Below, piece after piece: positions 1 to 10,849 of a DNA stretch of 64,000 nt (position 1 is the stretch's first letter; each line of letters opens with the position of its first letter). A program made the position numbers and the translations under genes. The notes under the pieces are model-generated. The model made no database searches, was not told the DNA's origin, and was given only the letters and a program-made list of their open reading frames with translations. Source of the stretch: Cyprinodon diabolis. Lineage: Eukaryota; Chordata; Actinopteri; Cyprinodontiformes; Cyprinodontidae. The DNA is taken from positions 7,752,424-7,816,423 of the forward strand of contig CM060069.1 of NCBI GenBank assembly GCA_030533445.1. The letters run 5' to 3'.

Positions 1-1956
1 GAGCAAAATGGCCATAACAACAACTCACCAAAATTCTGTAAAGAAGCAGAAGGAGTTGGCACTCCTATGTGGTGGGTCTCTAAAAATGTTAAAGGTCCAG
101 AATGAAGTTTTCCTGTACTCTGAAGCGGAAGGAAACGTTGATGTTGGTCAGAGAGTGGACACCAGTGAAGACCAAAGCACAAGTGATCCGAAGGAGCCAC
201 TTAACATGGAAGAGCTTCACTTGACAGGTGAGATGACAAATGACCAATATATAGAAACACAACAAGCACATCAAATTCTGTGTCATCTTGAATGTTATGT
301 CTATGTATTGATTAATGCTACTACTACTACTAGTGGTAATAATAATAAGTCTTTGTTTTTAAATTTTTTTTACTTTTTTCTTTTCCTGCAGATGACATGG
401 CTACGCTACCTTTCTACAGTTTAAGTGACTCTGAAGCAGCAGAGCTGGGCTTGAGCTCCTCGGCTTTTCCGATCACCCACCCCACTCCCCCACCAACATA
501 TTCCATAATATTTGACAATTTGGACTTTTTCATGAGCGCACATCATCAGTCCACCCACCACAGCAATAAATCTATACACTGGATTCATCATATTGCAGTC
601 CAAGATAGAATCTCAACATATCACCACAGCAATGACAGACCGAACTATGACATCCTTCAGTACGACCTCTGCAACTCACTCCCCGGACCAGAAATCCAAG
701 ACTATATGCGACGTGAGTTCATTGTTCTTGGAAGCCGCATCCTTACCGAGTACCTGGCTGTTTTTAAACCCTTCAAGACATTAGTAATTCATCACATGCC
801 ACATCAATATAGAGAGGACATGGCTAAGTGCTCCACTGATGTAAGTAATGAGTTAAATCTGTAAAATACAACTAAATACACATAATTTTCAACTCAAACA
901 TTACTGCAATCTCATCTTTTTTTTTATTCTCAAAGTACCCTCTGGGCCTGCTCTTCAAGGACGAAAACAAAACATCAGATTTGGTGGACACACTTCGCCA
1001 CCTTCAGAAAGAGTAAGAATAAAATCAGGCTCCACTGTCAGTCTTTGGCAGGAGAAGGGCTGTATTGTAGGTTATTATTCCCCTGTTTGTGTGTAATCCA
1101 TTTAGGTATGTGCCAAAGGGACCCGACGGATTGTCAAATGTATTAGTCGGAGGTGACCGGCTGACCGAGGGGAACTGCAGAAACATACAGTGGGCCTTCT
1201 CAGATGGTGCTACAAAGGAAGACCGACAAAGGAAGGTCTCATCTTTAAGTTTGAGGACTGGCATGCCATCAGAAACCTCTTTGAAGTGAGTAACTATAGA
1301 ATGATGTTGATTAGTAACAAAATAAAAGTATCACACCACTACTTTAGATGATTTTGAGATAGATTACTTGAAGAGCTTGTGTGTGAAGTTATGTTTATCC
1401 TTTGTTAATCACAAGTCTTCAATGTTATTTAAGATCTATCATCGGATTTTCTATGATGGTGCATCCTCAAAAGACCATGGCACACTCCTTGCCAACATGA
1501 CAAAGTTGAGGTACAACGTCTGCTATCTGCAATACCATGAATACATACATTGTACAATTATTACTGTTGTTTTAACTATCCACATTGTCATCACATTATG
1601 CTTGTCTTTACAGTCTAAAAAATATTGTTGTTAACTACACTGATTATAAGTACTCTGTGTTGACCATGCTTTCCACAGTTCTTTCACAGAAATCCAGTCT
1701 GGGTATTTCATGAATTGGGTTGTTATGGGATGGGGAACACAGTACTGCTATCATGAAATCAGCAGTGCTGTTCTCCTTATGGTATGTTTTCAACTTGATG
1801 CATGTTTTCATTAACTGTGGGTGGGCATTTGAGGCTTTTCAAGATAGTTGATGGTTAGTTGGTTAGTTTCAGCAGTGCTAAAGAGCATACTTGACGCACA
1901 ATATTCTTATTGTACCTGTGCGAAAGACTGTTTTTAACACATTAACATATGAGCAT

Positions 1957-2031
1957 GCGTGCGTGTGTCTGAGCGTGTACGTGTGTGTGAGCATGTGTTT
2001 GAGTGTGTGCGTGTGTGTGTGTGTGTGTGTG
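1957..2031. repeat. (TG)n microsatellite in transposase intron
   Basis: Runs of TG and TGTGCG, purest near the right end. It lies in the long intron between the exons ending at 1510 and starting at 2255, directly before a SINE. Confidence 0.85.
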
Positions 2032-2033
2032 AG

Positions 2034-2190
2034 CGAAGTAGTGGTAGCATAGAGGTTAAGGAGCTGTTCGGCATGCAAAACAGTTGTGGGTTCAATGCCC
2101 TTAGGCATTACCCTTGTCATATAAATGACATAATAAATGACTGGATGGAAGCGTCTGCTACATTAATAAATGTAAATGTCTGTGAGAGAT
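2034..2190 (+). mobile_element. tRNA-derived SINE copy in intron
   Basis: The head reads like a tRNA promoter region (AGTGGTAGCATAGAGGTTAA, then GTTGTGGGTTCAATGCCC as a B box). The tail reads GCGTCTGCTACATTAATAAA and TGTAAATGT, the usual 3' end of a widespread fish SINE. It was inserted into the large intron of the DUF6589 gene, so it is younger than that gene. Confidence 0.7.
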
Positions 2191-3496
2191 GGAAAGAATA
2201 ACACTGAGAAAACTATGTCAACCATTCGCTAAACTATGTATTTCTGTTACATAGGTGCAGCAATGCTAAACAAGGTCCTCATGCAGCTTACAATGCCTAT
2301 AAGGAATTTGTGCATAAGGACACCACTGCACTCTTCCTAGCTGCTGCAATGGAACTCTTTGGGTTGCAGGATGTGACAGGTAAACTTGCCACTTGGCATC
2401 ACATTCATAGTTTAGAACTAGCATTTATCACATCAATACATGTATCTATATGTTACTGCTGTAAATTGTAATTTTTAAAATTGTACACTTTGATAAAAGT
2501 TAGTATCCAATATTATAACCATGACTTAAACATTTTATTCTGTGCTAACAGAAATTCCTGATGGGTTTGTCCCGCTGGATGTTAACAACGGATTACCGCA
2601 ACAGAAGAGGAGCTGGCTGCATGAGAAGGTTGGGCAGGTGGTTGACACCTTTGTCATGATGACGGGCGTGATAGAAGCTGCAAATCAAAGGTAGGCTACG
2701 ACACAGCAGAGGCAGCAGTTTCCGTGTCGTGCAGACGGGTGTGGCAATATGTATGTATACGCCAAGGCAAGGGAAACACATGAGAAGAAAAAGCATGGTC
2801 TTGAGTCTCCATCAGACTCTTCTTCAGAAAATGTGATTCCGACAAAACAAGACCACCAAAAACATCACGCAGAAGCCAGACTTGGCTTTGGGTTCTTCCT
2901 GCTAGACATGCAGGATGCAGTGAGGGAAGGGGAGGGTGAAAGGCTGATGAGACTGTACAAAGTTGCCCTGCTTTTCTACAAAGCGTACGGGCACAGCCAG
3001 TATGCCTATAGCACCTTCCTTCTGACACTGCAGATAAATGTCACTCTGTCCCCACGCATGGCACACAGTGTGACATTAAACAGATTTTGGAATGGCAGAG
3101 GGAGAAAGGGGAAAAAATATTCCACTTGACCTCCACCTGGAACATCTAAACAATTTCCTCAAATCATTTATGAGAGGCTTGGGACCAAACATGTCAGAAA
3201 TGTCATCAGCCATAATCAGTAAGTCCATTGGCATCGTCAAGGAGCTAATGGACAAAACGGACACAGAGCTCGAGCTGACAAGGCAGACTGGCATTCATCA
3301 TGTGGCCCGAGAACAGGAGGACGTTTTAACACTGGTCAATGTTTTCAGGGAGACACAACTATTCAAAAATCACCCAGGCAGGCAATATCATGCATTCCCA
3401 AATTTCCAGAGAAACTTATTGGCAAAGCTAAATTACCAGGAGTTATGGAGGTGGATGAAGTCCAAAATAATGGACTGGCAAAATGTGCCTATTTAA

Positions 3497-3960
3497 ATAG
3501 CAAAGTAAATGTGAAATGTAAAATGGTGATGGTAATTTGTAAATAGTGTTTTCATATATGACAATGTAAATAATTGATTTTTAATATAATACTTTATAAT
3601 ACTAGCATCCACATTCTTGAAACCTTTATTTTTGTGTGTTTTCTTATTGGTTGTATGTTCAAAATTCAGAGTATATGTTCAAACATTACCTATTAAGTGT
3701 AGATATTAAAAATCTTTATTGACATGTCTTATTGTTTGTCTATTAAATGCAGAAAAATCACCAGTCAGCAGAGAAGTATAAACAATTTTTTTTTTCAAAA
3801 ACATACATGTAACAGGTAAACAAAAAAGTATTTGCACAACAACAGAACCTTGAAGTTAGAAGTTTGAGCCTGAATTTGAAGCTAGTCTGAGATCTTCAAC
3901 ATTGACAAGCCTGATTCCAAGCTACCTGGTGATGATTCTATTTCATCCTCATCCTCGTCA
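3497..3960. other. Intergenic strip between convergent transposase and helicase genes
   Basis: AT-rich sequence with no coding potential. It probably holds the two 3' ends. TTTATT at 3715-3720 reads as AATAAA on the minus strand and could serve the helicase gene, and ATTAAA near 3743 could serve the plus-strand gene. Confidence 0.5.
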
Positions 3961-4555
3961 TCAAGGTGAACCACTGTAATCCATGTCAACCTGAGCACGG
4001 TCATCCTGAACCACACTGTCATCAAACAAATTCGTTTGATTCTGTTCGATGTCATCAAAAACCTCATGCATAATTCGAAGTATCTCTTTTGCATGTTCCA
4101 GTTTGAATGTAGGGAGATTTTGGATAATGAAGTCCATGTCAAATATCTGTGTGCACTGTTCCAAAACCGCATCGATGAGTTCATCTCCAAAACCAGTGCA
4201 GGCTGTGTCGACTGTGTAAAGTGGTATGTTTGTATGGTCCTGAAGTTAGCTACTCTTGTAAGTTTGTAGCAGTTCCCTGATCAAAAGTTTGTCCTCAGGT
4301 GTGACCATTCTGTGTTTGTGTTGTGATGAAACCTCCCCTTGAAAGTGTTCATATTTGGGGATTGGGATTGGCTCCCCACAACCTTCAGGTTCACAAGAAC
4401 AAACAGAATGGCAGTGAGTGCAGCACAGATGTCCTGGATGAACAGATGTGGTGTGTTCATCGAAATGGCAGTACAAAGCTTTCCGCAGACAACTAGTGAC
4501 TCCAGTCTCAACTACCGTCTTAACTGCTGGGTCAAGCTTTGTATGCTGTTTGACA

Positions 4556-4621
4556 GCAGGCTGTGTCAACTGTGTAAAGTGGTATGTTTGTATGGTCCTG
4601 AAGTTAGCTACTCCTGTAAGT
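4556..4621. repeat. 66-bp out-of-place copy of helicase exon sequence
   Basis: Nearly identical (two mismatches) to 4198-4263, in the same orientation and 358 bp apart. The 4198-4263 copy is continuous with the C-terminal exon. This copy occupies the point where helicase motifs V-VI are absent, and it shifts the frame into a TAG at 4608-4610. Confidence 0.88.
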
Positions 4622-4978
4622 CAACCCAGGAATCTTCACCGAGTTCTCCCTTCAAATGGCAGAACACTCTGCCAACTGCCTTAACGGTTTTGCAGTAGAT
4701 AATTACTGGCAACATGGATATACCCTTTTCTTTCACATCCTTCACAATCCAGTGTAGGCACTCCAGTGTATGGCCAGGTACTTTAATCAGACCCAGTCTG
4801 ATGTTTGTTCTGTTAGTGCTCAGAGCCAAAATGATTGGATTGTCCATCTGAAGCTGTTTCCTAACCCTGGCTCTGGATTCCCGATCAGCAGAAGCAGTCA
4901 ATGCCAGCACAGGTGTACCTGGAATATATAGCAGTACAAAAAGCAACCAATAGGTAACAGTAAAGATAACAAATGAGC

Positions 4979-5145
4979 AGAGGTGGAAAAAGTACTAAAA
5001 TATCATACTCCAGTAAAAGTACAAATACTTGGATGAAATATTACTCAAGTACAAGTAAAATTACCCATCAAGAAAATTACTCAAGTAAAAGTAATAAGTA
5101 GCTAATTTAAAATGTATTTTAAGTAAAAGTTACTTAGTTACATAA
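4979..5145. mobile_element. hAT-type MITE fragment (ACTCAAGTAAAAGTA family)
   Basis: It begins AGAGGTGGAAAAAGTACT and repeats ACTCAAGTA/AAAGTAC motifs, typical of an abundant non-autonomous fish element. It lies in the helicase intron between exons 2 and 3. Relatives lie near 18191 and 45650. Confidence 0.65.
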
Positions 5146-5950
5146 AAAAAAAAAAACTGTTGAACGGGGCAGGGGATCTCTCCCATGTAGTGAAAATAGG
5201 ACAAGGAGTAATAAATCCAAAACTATTTAGTTTTTAATTACTGAAAAATCTATACAAATGTAAACACATGTAATGACAAGATAACACATGTCACACATGA
5301 CATTGAAGACCCTTAGAAAGGTATAATGTGCAATTTTAGTTCAGACCATCCCATAAAACTTTTTCAAACAATCAATTGAAGGTAAAAGTGCCATAAATTG
5401 TTGGTTCTGAGGGCCGTCTTTCTTTTCTTCAAACATTAACAACAGTTATTAAGTTATGAAGTGGAGGGGTTCCTGTAATGCAACTGATTTCAAATAAAGT
5501 GGTGAATTACACTATGTGTAGAAAACATCGAAGACAGAACATGCAGTAACTCTACTGTTTTGTACTTACCAGCTTTAAGTAAAGATCTAAGATCTCCCAA
5601 CTTGGCAAAGCAGTCGCGGAATGGCGTCTGCCCTTTGGCAGCCTGACCCCTGATAGAAAAAACAAGAGTAACCTACATTAGAATGTTTTAACAGCTAATT
5701 ATTCTAACCGTAATAACTAACGTACAATAATGTGCAACTCATGTGAATTCAATCTCTGGATTATACGTATAACTGTGTAACTGTTACAATTACTGTAATA
5801 ACTGTTTTGCAGTAACTATGTGCAATAATATATTGTCAACATAAAGGTCAATCATTCCTGCTGCTACATGATCATACTTCCCTGCTTTATAACTGTAACC
5901 ATTATAGCAATTACTGCAACCATGCACCATAGCTGCAACAATAACTGTAA

Positions 5951-6285
5951 TAACTTATGTGCAACAAGCTATTTATACAAGGTGCTATAACCTCTGCAAT
6001 AAGCCTGTGCAATAATCATGTATAAAGTGTATAATAACATATGTGCAATATCCTATTTATACAAGTTGCTATAACCTCTACAATAATCCTGAGCAATAAT
6101 CCTGTATAAAGTGTATAATAACGTATGTGCTATAACCTATTTATCCATAGGATTGTATAGATTTGTATAAAGCTGAAAAACTGTATTTAACTCCTTCTTC
6201 TGACTTTTGACTATTAAGCCGATGGGACAAGTTAATTTCTCCATTGTGAGATCAATAAAGATTATCTTATCTTATTTCGCTACAA
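5951..6285 (+). mobile_element. LINE 3' tail with 84-bp tandem repeats
   Basis: About 2.3 tandem copies of an 84-bp unit (starts at 5951, 6035 and 6119), then a tail reading TTTCTCCATTGTGAGATCAA and ending in TCTTATCTTATTT. That ending is typical of a fish non-LTR retrotransposon 3' end. It lies in the helicase intron between exons 1 and 2. Confidence 0.6.
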
Positions 6286-6906
6286 TCACACAAACATTAA
6301 GATTGTCCCAAGTCTGAATTAGCGAACGTACAACGTTACCTACTATGTTTACAACATGGGATTAATATCACGACATTGCAAGTTATTTACTAAATCAGAC
6401 AGTCAGATGATCTGTTACCATTTGTAAGTTAGATGAACTTCGTCCACGACGATACCCATAACGTTGGCTTGAAAAACATCGGAGCCTAGCATGTCCCTCC
6501 ACTTGTTGTTCAGCAGCCAGGATTCCGGGCTTCCCAAAAGGAGCTGGCAACGTCCGCTGGCTATATCCACCTCGTCGTTCACGCCGAGTTGCATCGCCGT
6601 GATGCCCATTTCAGTTGCTTCTTTCACTTGGTCCTCCATGAGTGCGACCAAAGGAGAAACAACAATGACCAATGGGTTTTCATTGTGTCCCAGCTTCTTA
6701 GCCATCAAGGGAGCCAGCTGATAAATTAAACTTTTGCCAAATCCCGTAGGAAGGACGCAAAAAACATCTTTCTTTTCAACAAATGCCTTGATCGCGTTTC
6801 TCTGTTCCTCTTTTAAAATTAATTTGCTGTCGATATCTTCTAGAACAGACCTAATAGCAGAATCTGCACACATGAACTCTCCAGCGGCAGCCATTGTTGT
6901 TGTCAC

Positions 6907-7100
6907 CCAAGTGCGCTTTGGTCACATGGTTGATTACGTTACTGTTGATCATCTATCCATCATCTTATAAAACCCGCCCTGACAATTTGATTGGATTGCC
7001 TGACAGTGGGCGATCATACTCGCGCTACTATGGAGCAATGCCAGACCGAACTTCCCGACCTCAAACCTTGTGGGCGAGACTAAGTTCGGAATGGCACCCA
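6907..7100. other. Upstream region of helicase gene with 14-bp inverted repeat
   Basis: GCCAGACCGAACTT at 7040-7053 pairs with AAGTTCGGAATGGC at 7082-7095 (12 of 14 positions). This could be promoter structure or the subterminal part of the transposon's right end. I cannot place a terminal inverted repeat because the left end is outside the window. Confidence 0.45.
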
Positions 7101-8050
7101 GGCTAATGGATTAGAGGACTGCGGTCCGGATCCGGACCGACCTGCTGACTAATCCGGACCCAACCTGATTTAAAACATTTATAAATTACCGCATGTTGTC
7201 TGTCGACAGTGTCTAAACTTCTCCTGTTATACCGAAATCCCACATCCTCTGTCAACGCTCCACCTCGCTGCGCCCCAGACCTCCTGCGCAAAGCCTGCAG
7301 CCTCCGCTGTTCCTCCAGTATATCTGCGCTCCGACTTAACGTCAGACCTCGAGGAGAGCATGCACGATATTATCATTATATCCATAGGAGCAAAACATGC
7401 ATGTTGAACATGAACATGACATAATAAAAAAATCCCCATCAGCATCCAGCATATGTGTGGTTTGTGATGGAGATGAGAAATCTGCTTCCTGGTCTGTTGA
7501 AGTACCAATACTGTAGCTTGCATCCAATCTTTTAAATAGAGTGTGTTTGTTTTTTGAAATTTATAACAATAATGCTCTAATTTGTAGTTACCAATCTGTC
7601 TTTAATATATTTTAATATGACAATATCGCCATCCTTTCTCCTGTTTGGTGCGATTGCAATAGTGGATTTTGACCTGGCCGGACCGGAGCGGAGCAGACCC
7701 TGAACATTTTGAGGATGTTTGGCTCAACCTCCTGCTGTGAAGCAGGATTCTCCACCATGAACAGAATCAAAAGTAAATATGGATCCAGGCTCAAAATGAT
7801 CACCTTGATATATGCTTGAGAATGGCAGCCTAAAGCCCACTGCTCTCATTAAGATATAAAGAAAAATAACAAGCAGTTCAAAAAACACTAAAATTTTAAA
7901 ATTTTCTTTTTTTCTTTTTTATATTTTTTTTATTTATCAATGTATAACGGATGCACAAACACCTCATTTTATTTTAGTGTTAAATTCTGTTTAAAGTTGA
8001 TGATGTTGGTTGATGATTTTCTTTATTTGGACCCCGCTGATTTTTAATTG
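7101..8050 (+). mobile_element. Decayed hAT (Charlie/ZBED-like) element relic
   Basis: On the plus strand near 7700-7806 the frame reads FGSTSCCEAGFSTMNRIKSK followed by a stop. This matches the C-terminal hAT dimerisation region (FGSTY..E..FS.MN.IKSK pattern). The rest is scrambled. Possible ends are TAGAGGACTGCGGTCCGG on the left and TTACCCCTGGTCTAGG on the right, but I see no clear target duplication. Confidence 0.55.
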
Positions 8051-8054
8051 GTTA

Positions 8055-8440
8055 CCCCTGGTCTAGGTCCTTCAGTGTTTCGCAGAAAGTTGCTAAATAC
8101 CTTCTATAAGTCTGTTGTTCAGTGTGATCTCTTCCTCCATCATCTGCTGGGGTAACTGCATCAGAGCAAATGACTTAGAAAAGCTCAATAAGCTGATAAA
8201 GAAGGTCGGCTCTCTTCTAGTAACTCCTCTGGAACATCTGGATATGATTCAAAAAGGAGAATTTTTCATAAGATGAATAACATTTTGGACGACAGTGAGC
8301 ATTCTCTTCAGGAGGTTATTAAACAAGTACAAGTATTAAGTGTCTTCAGTAAGCAGCTTCTACAGATCTGGTGAAAGACAGATCATCCCTGCCTATAGCT
8401 TTCAACTACTACAACAAACTGCAAAAAAAAAAAAAAAAGT
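8055..8440 (+). mobile_element. LINE ORF2 C-terminal fragment
   Basis: With frame changes, the plus strand reads LLNTFYKSVVQC, then KAQ and RIFHKMNNILDDSEH. These are the segments found downstream of reverse transcriptase in L2/Rex-like fish LINEs (FY.S.V, KLIKKA, R.LHKL..I.D...H). It is short and not functional. Confidence 0.55.
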
Positions 8441-10168
8441 TACTGCTACATTTAATTTGATATTATTTTCAAATTGAAATGAATGGACTGACCTGAATTG
8501 AATTGAATTTGCTCTACGCACTGGTGCGTAGTTATGTTGAAAGAGGAAGGGGCTGGTTCCAAACTGCTCACTCAAGAGAACATGTGTCCACCTCTCTGGA
8601 GTCCAGTGGCGCTGTGCTTTACACACTGCATTGATACAGCTCCAAGCACTTGGTGATGTGACTTCAATATAACTTTTTGACTATTGAAATTGGTTTATCA
8701 AGCTCTCTGCTCACAGTTTTGGAGCTAGTTTTTCGTGATAAAGTGGACACAGGGTAAATTTAAAGGGACCAGAAAACAGATTCTTATTTAATGCCAGTTT
8801 TTAAAGGATGTGTCATTTACAGTAAAAAAAAAAAAAACTTAATGTAATTAATGTAGTTGTCAAGGAAAGCCATTGCCTTCTGCAGAAAAGCAGAGGTGCG
8901 GCAGGGTTCATTGTGATGCAAACCCTGAAAGAAGGCCGGAATACCTAAGAAAAGAAAAGTTTTGAAGTCTGTTGAGTTCAATGCAATTCAAATTGGTAAC
9001 TCGTGTTCCCTAAAGTAATACGAATGCAGCAGATATATGGATTTTATTATTGTCCTGGAAGAATCACTGATGATGTCTAAAACAACAATCCCAATATATG
9101 AAGCTGAATGTTCTCAGAGAGTATTTTAGAAAAGCTTTGTCCATACTTACTACAAGGGTAATCATAGAACCTGCACCATATAGTGAAACCAATTCAAATG
9201 TACAAGTAGTTTCAGGATGTTTGGGATGGGATTTGGGTACAAAGTGGCTTTTTCTTTTAAGAGTAAACCTATAATGTTTCTCTTCAGGGCCGTACACGGG
9301 GCCCAGAAAATACTGAGATTAGGAGTCAGTCTCGTCTAGGTGGGTTCGGTGGCGTACTCCCAAGGAAATGTTTTTAATTTTGTTTAGTTTATTTAAGATC
9401 CCCATTAGCTGTAGCAAGCTACAGCTATTCTTCCTGGGGTTCAACAACAAAATATGAAATAAAAAATTACTTTTTTAATCCCATTATTTATATCTGGCCA
9501 ATTTCAGAGTCTTGAGGAGCAAAAGCAAAATCTTTATGACTTTTGAAAAGGCTAGTCGGTGCATTTCTCTGTTCCTCTTTCTGTGCCAGACATTTTAGGA
9601 ATTCTAAACTTTTAAACTTGATTTTTATGTCATCTGTGTTTTGACGTTTCTAAGTGGTTAGAAATGTGCCACAAAAGACATGAAAGAAGTGAAATAGGTT
9701 GCTTCATATTTACTTCATTATTTAAAATACACACCCAGACCCTATTACATTATTATGTAGATAGTCACACCTAATCTGCTCACTCTTGTTATGGAAAGCC
9801 AGTTTTTGCACATCTTTCTATATTAAACTTACAATATACTTCCATTATCATACAATAAATATTTGACTGTTAAAGGTTTCATAGAATGCAAAACTAAGAT
9901 TTCCATTGTCATAGATGAGTAACGATAGTTCAGTGGGTGAAATGGACGAACAGAGAAATTCAACCCCATCGACACTTCCTTTCTCTTTAAATCTCACAAT
10001 TCTAAACTTGGACCATAAAACGGATGAATCCAAATGAGCCTTATTTGGTTCTGGCCTGTACTTTTGTCACGCCCTGACATTGACATACAGACCAGCCCAC
10101 TGGTTCAATGGCCCAAGAACATGAATAGAGGTAGATGTAAGACAGCAGTTTAGCTTTTAAGTCAAAAG
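8441..10168. other. Non-coding stretch with one LINE tail
   Basis: No coding region is supported. At about 9375-9475, TTTAAGATCCCCATTAGCTG followed by AGCTATTCTTCCTGGGG is the complement of a common fish LINE 3' end. The remainder is AT-rich with A homopolymers (for example near 8825) and no structure I can name. Confidence 0.5.
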
Positions 10169-10474
10169 TTGCGTTTACTTCTACAAGAATTACAAAGCAG
10201 GCAGAACCCCGGGAGTAAATGCAGTGTTCCAGGCTGCACAGAGAAAGGGGAAAATTTTCACAGGCTTCCCAAGGGTCCGAGGACACGACAAGCATGGATT
10301 ATTTTTGTGTGTCAGAAGACCCCTGCAAATTTTGATGCTCAGCTGTTCATTTGCTCTCAGCATTTTACCGAATAAAGCCTTCAAAATGTTGGACAGTTCA
10401 AAGAGGGATTTGCTAAACTTCTTTTACTGAAACGAGGGTCCGTTCCCACCATAATGCCATCACAACCGCGAGCT
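10169..10474 (+). pseudogene. THAP-domain exon with an in-frame stop
   Basis: The frame holds a C2CH zinc-finger signature: C-x4-C (CSVPGC), then FHRLPK, AW, an FIC cysteine and QHF, the order seen in THAP DNA-binding domains, with PT further on. A TAA at 10373-10375 follows FTE. The same frame then continues cleanly (SLQNVGQFKEGF, then GSVPTIMPS) to a good donor, GCT|GTAAGT, at 10474. One base change therefore seems to have killed it. Exon 5' end: a likely acceptor CAG lies near 10200. THAP domains occur both in host regulators and in P- and Kolobok-type transposases. No second exon is recognisable nearby, so I cannot tell which this was. Confidence 0.65.
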
Positions 10475-10849
10475 GTAAGTATGATTCTGTCGCTAAGGTG
10501 TTGATAGCAATGCTAGCATATCTATGGTGACCAGATTTGGGTTTCTTAGGGTCGCTGACTGACCAGACATTCGAATCGAGCCATCAGCTCCAGGGCTGGT
10601 CCAAACCTGACCCGGTGACGGGTATGCTTCCCCCCGCCTGCCTTACCGTGCTTCACCCCACCTGCCCGCCATTGTCCAGGCTACCATCATCATTTGGTTG
10701 GGTTGGGTTGCTCCGTCCCCCGCTGGCTCCCTACCCCCATCTGCTGGGGTTCCCGGACCAGCCCCGGAGCTGACGGCTCGTTTGTGAGACCAAAATGCCG
10801 GATGATTTCGAAATTCCTCCCAGAGATTTTTAGGTATGAAAAGTAGGAC
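10475..10849. other. Non-coding, GC-richer stretch
   Basis: C-rich sequence around 10620-10780 that is open in one frame for 78 codons but has no recognisable domain. I see no feature I can support. Confidence 0.35.

Larger units (their letters stand above)
8..3496 (+). pseudogene. DUF6589-type (Academ-like) transposase gene, 5'-partial, broken
   Basis: I read a spliced gene with exons at about 8-227, 392-840, 936-1012, 1106-1285, 1434-1510, 2255-2379 and 2552-3496; all junctions are GT/AG and the phases fit. The reading frame is open to the window edge, so the true start may lie upstream. DUF6589 hallmarks are a DNLDF motif followed by an HWIHH-type segment (exon 2), a GGDRLTEG motif (exon 4), a C-x4-C-x12-H-x4-H zinc finger (about 2734-2800), a DAVREGEG motif and a C-terminal KGKNIPLDLHLEH-type motif. 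The acidic residues of the first two motifs are candidate DDE residues (inference). Three lesions are visible: a frame change between about 1229 and 1235, an in-frame TAG at 2692-2694, and a one-base shift in the A6 run at about 3111-3116. It converges on a RecQ-like helicase gene, the arrangement expected of one transposon. The DUF6589 assignment is fairly secure; the Academ link is from memory. Confidence 0.72.
3961..6906 (-). pseudogene. RecQ-like SF2 helicase gene of the transposon, internally deleted
   Basis: Read on the minus strand, exon 1 is 6906-6419, exon 2 is 5649-5570 and the last coding block is 4918-3961; the GT/AG junctions and phases agree. Helicase motifs in order are a Q/0-like motif (LILKEEQRNAIKAF), Walker A PTGFGKS, motif Ia VVSPLVALMEDQ, motif II VVDEVH (DEVH, not the usual DEAH), motif III LALTASA and motif IV VIIYCKT. 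Then the gene is broken: motifs V and VI are missing, and a 66-bp copy of downstream sequence (4556-4621) sits where they should be. After it come an LRKALYCHFDE segment, a CCTHCH cysteine cluster and a C-terminal helical domain. A TAA at 4246-4248 interrupts the otherwise open C-terminal exon. In RecQ enzymes this fold unwinds DNA with ATP; here it would be a transposon-encoded helper. Its closest context is the convergent DUF6589 gene. Confidence 0.75.

Noticed and set aside
1679..1781. Segment between CCACAG and GGTATG that is open and looks like an exon of the DUF6589 gene
   Set aside because: Skipping it joins 1510 to 2255 in perfect phase and gives a sensible protein, whereas including it adds a sequence unlike the family.
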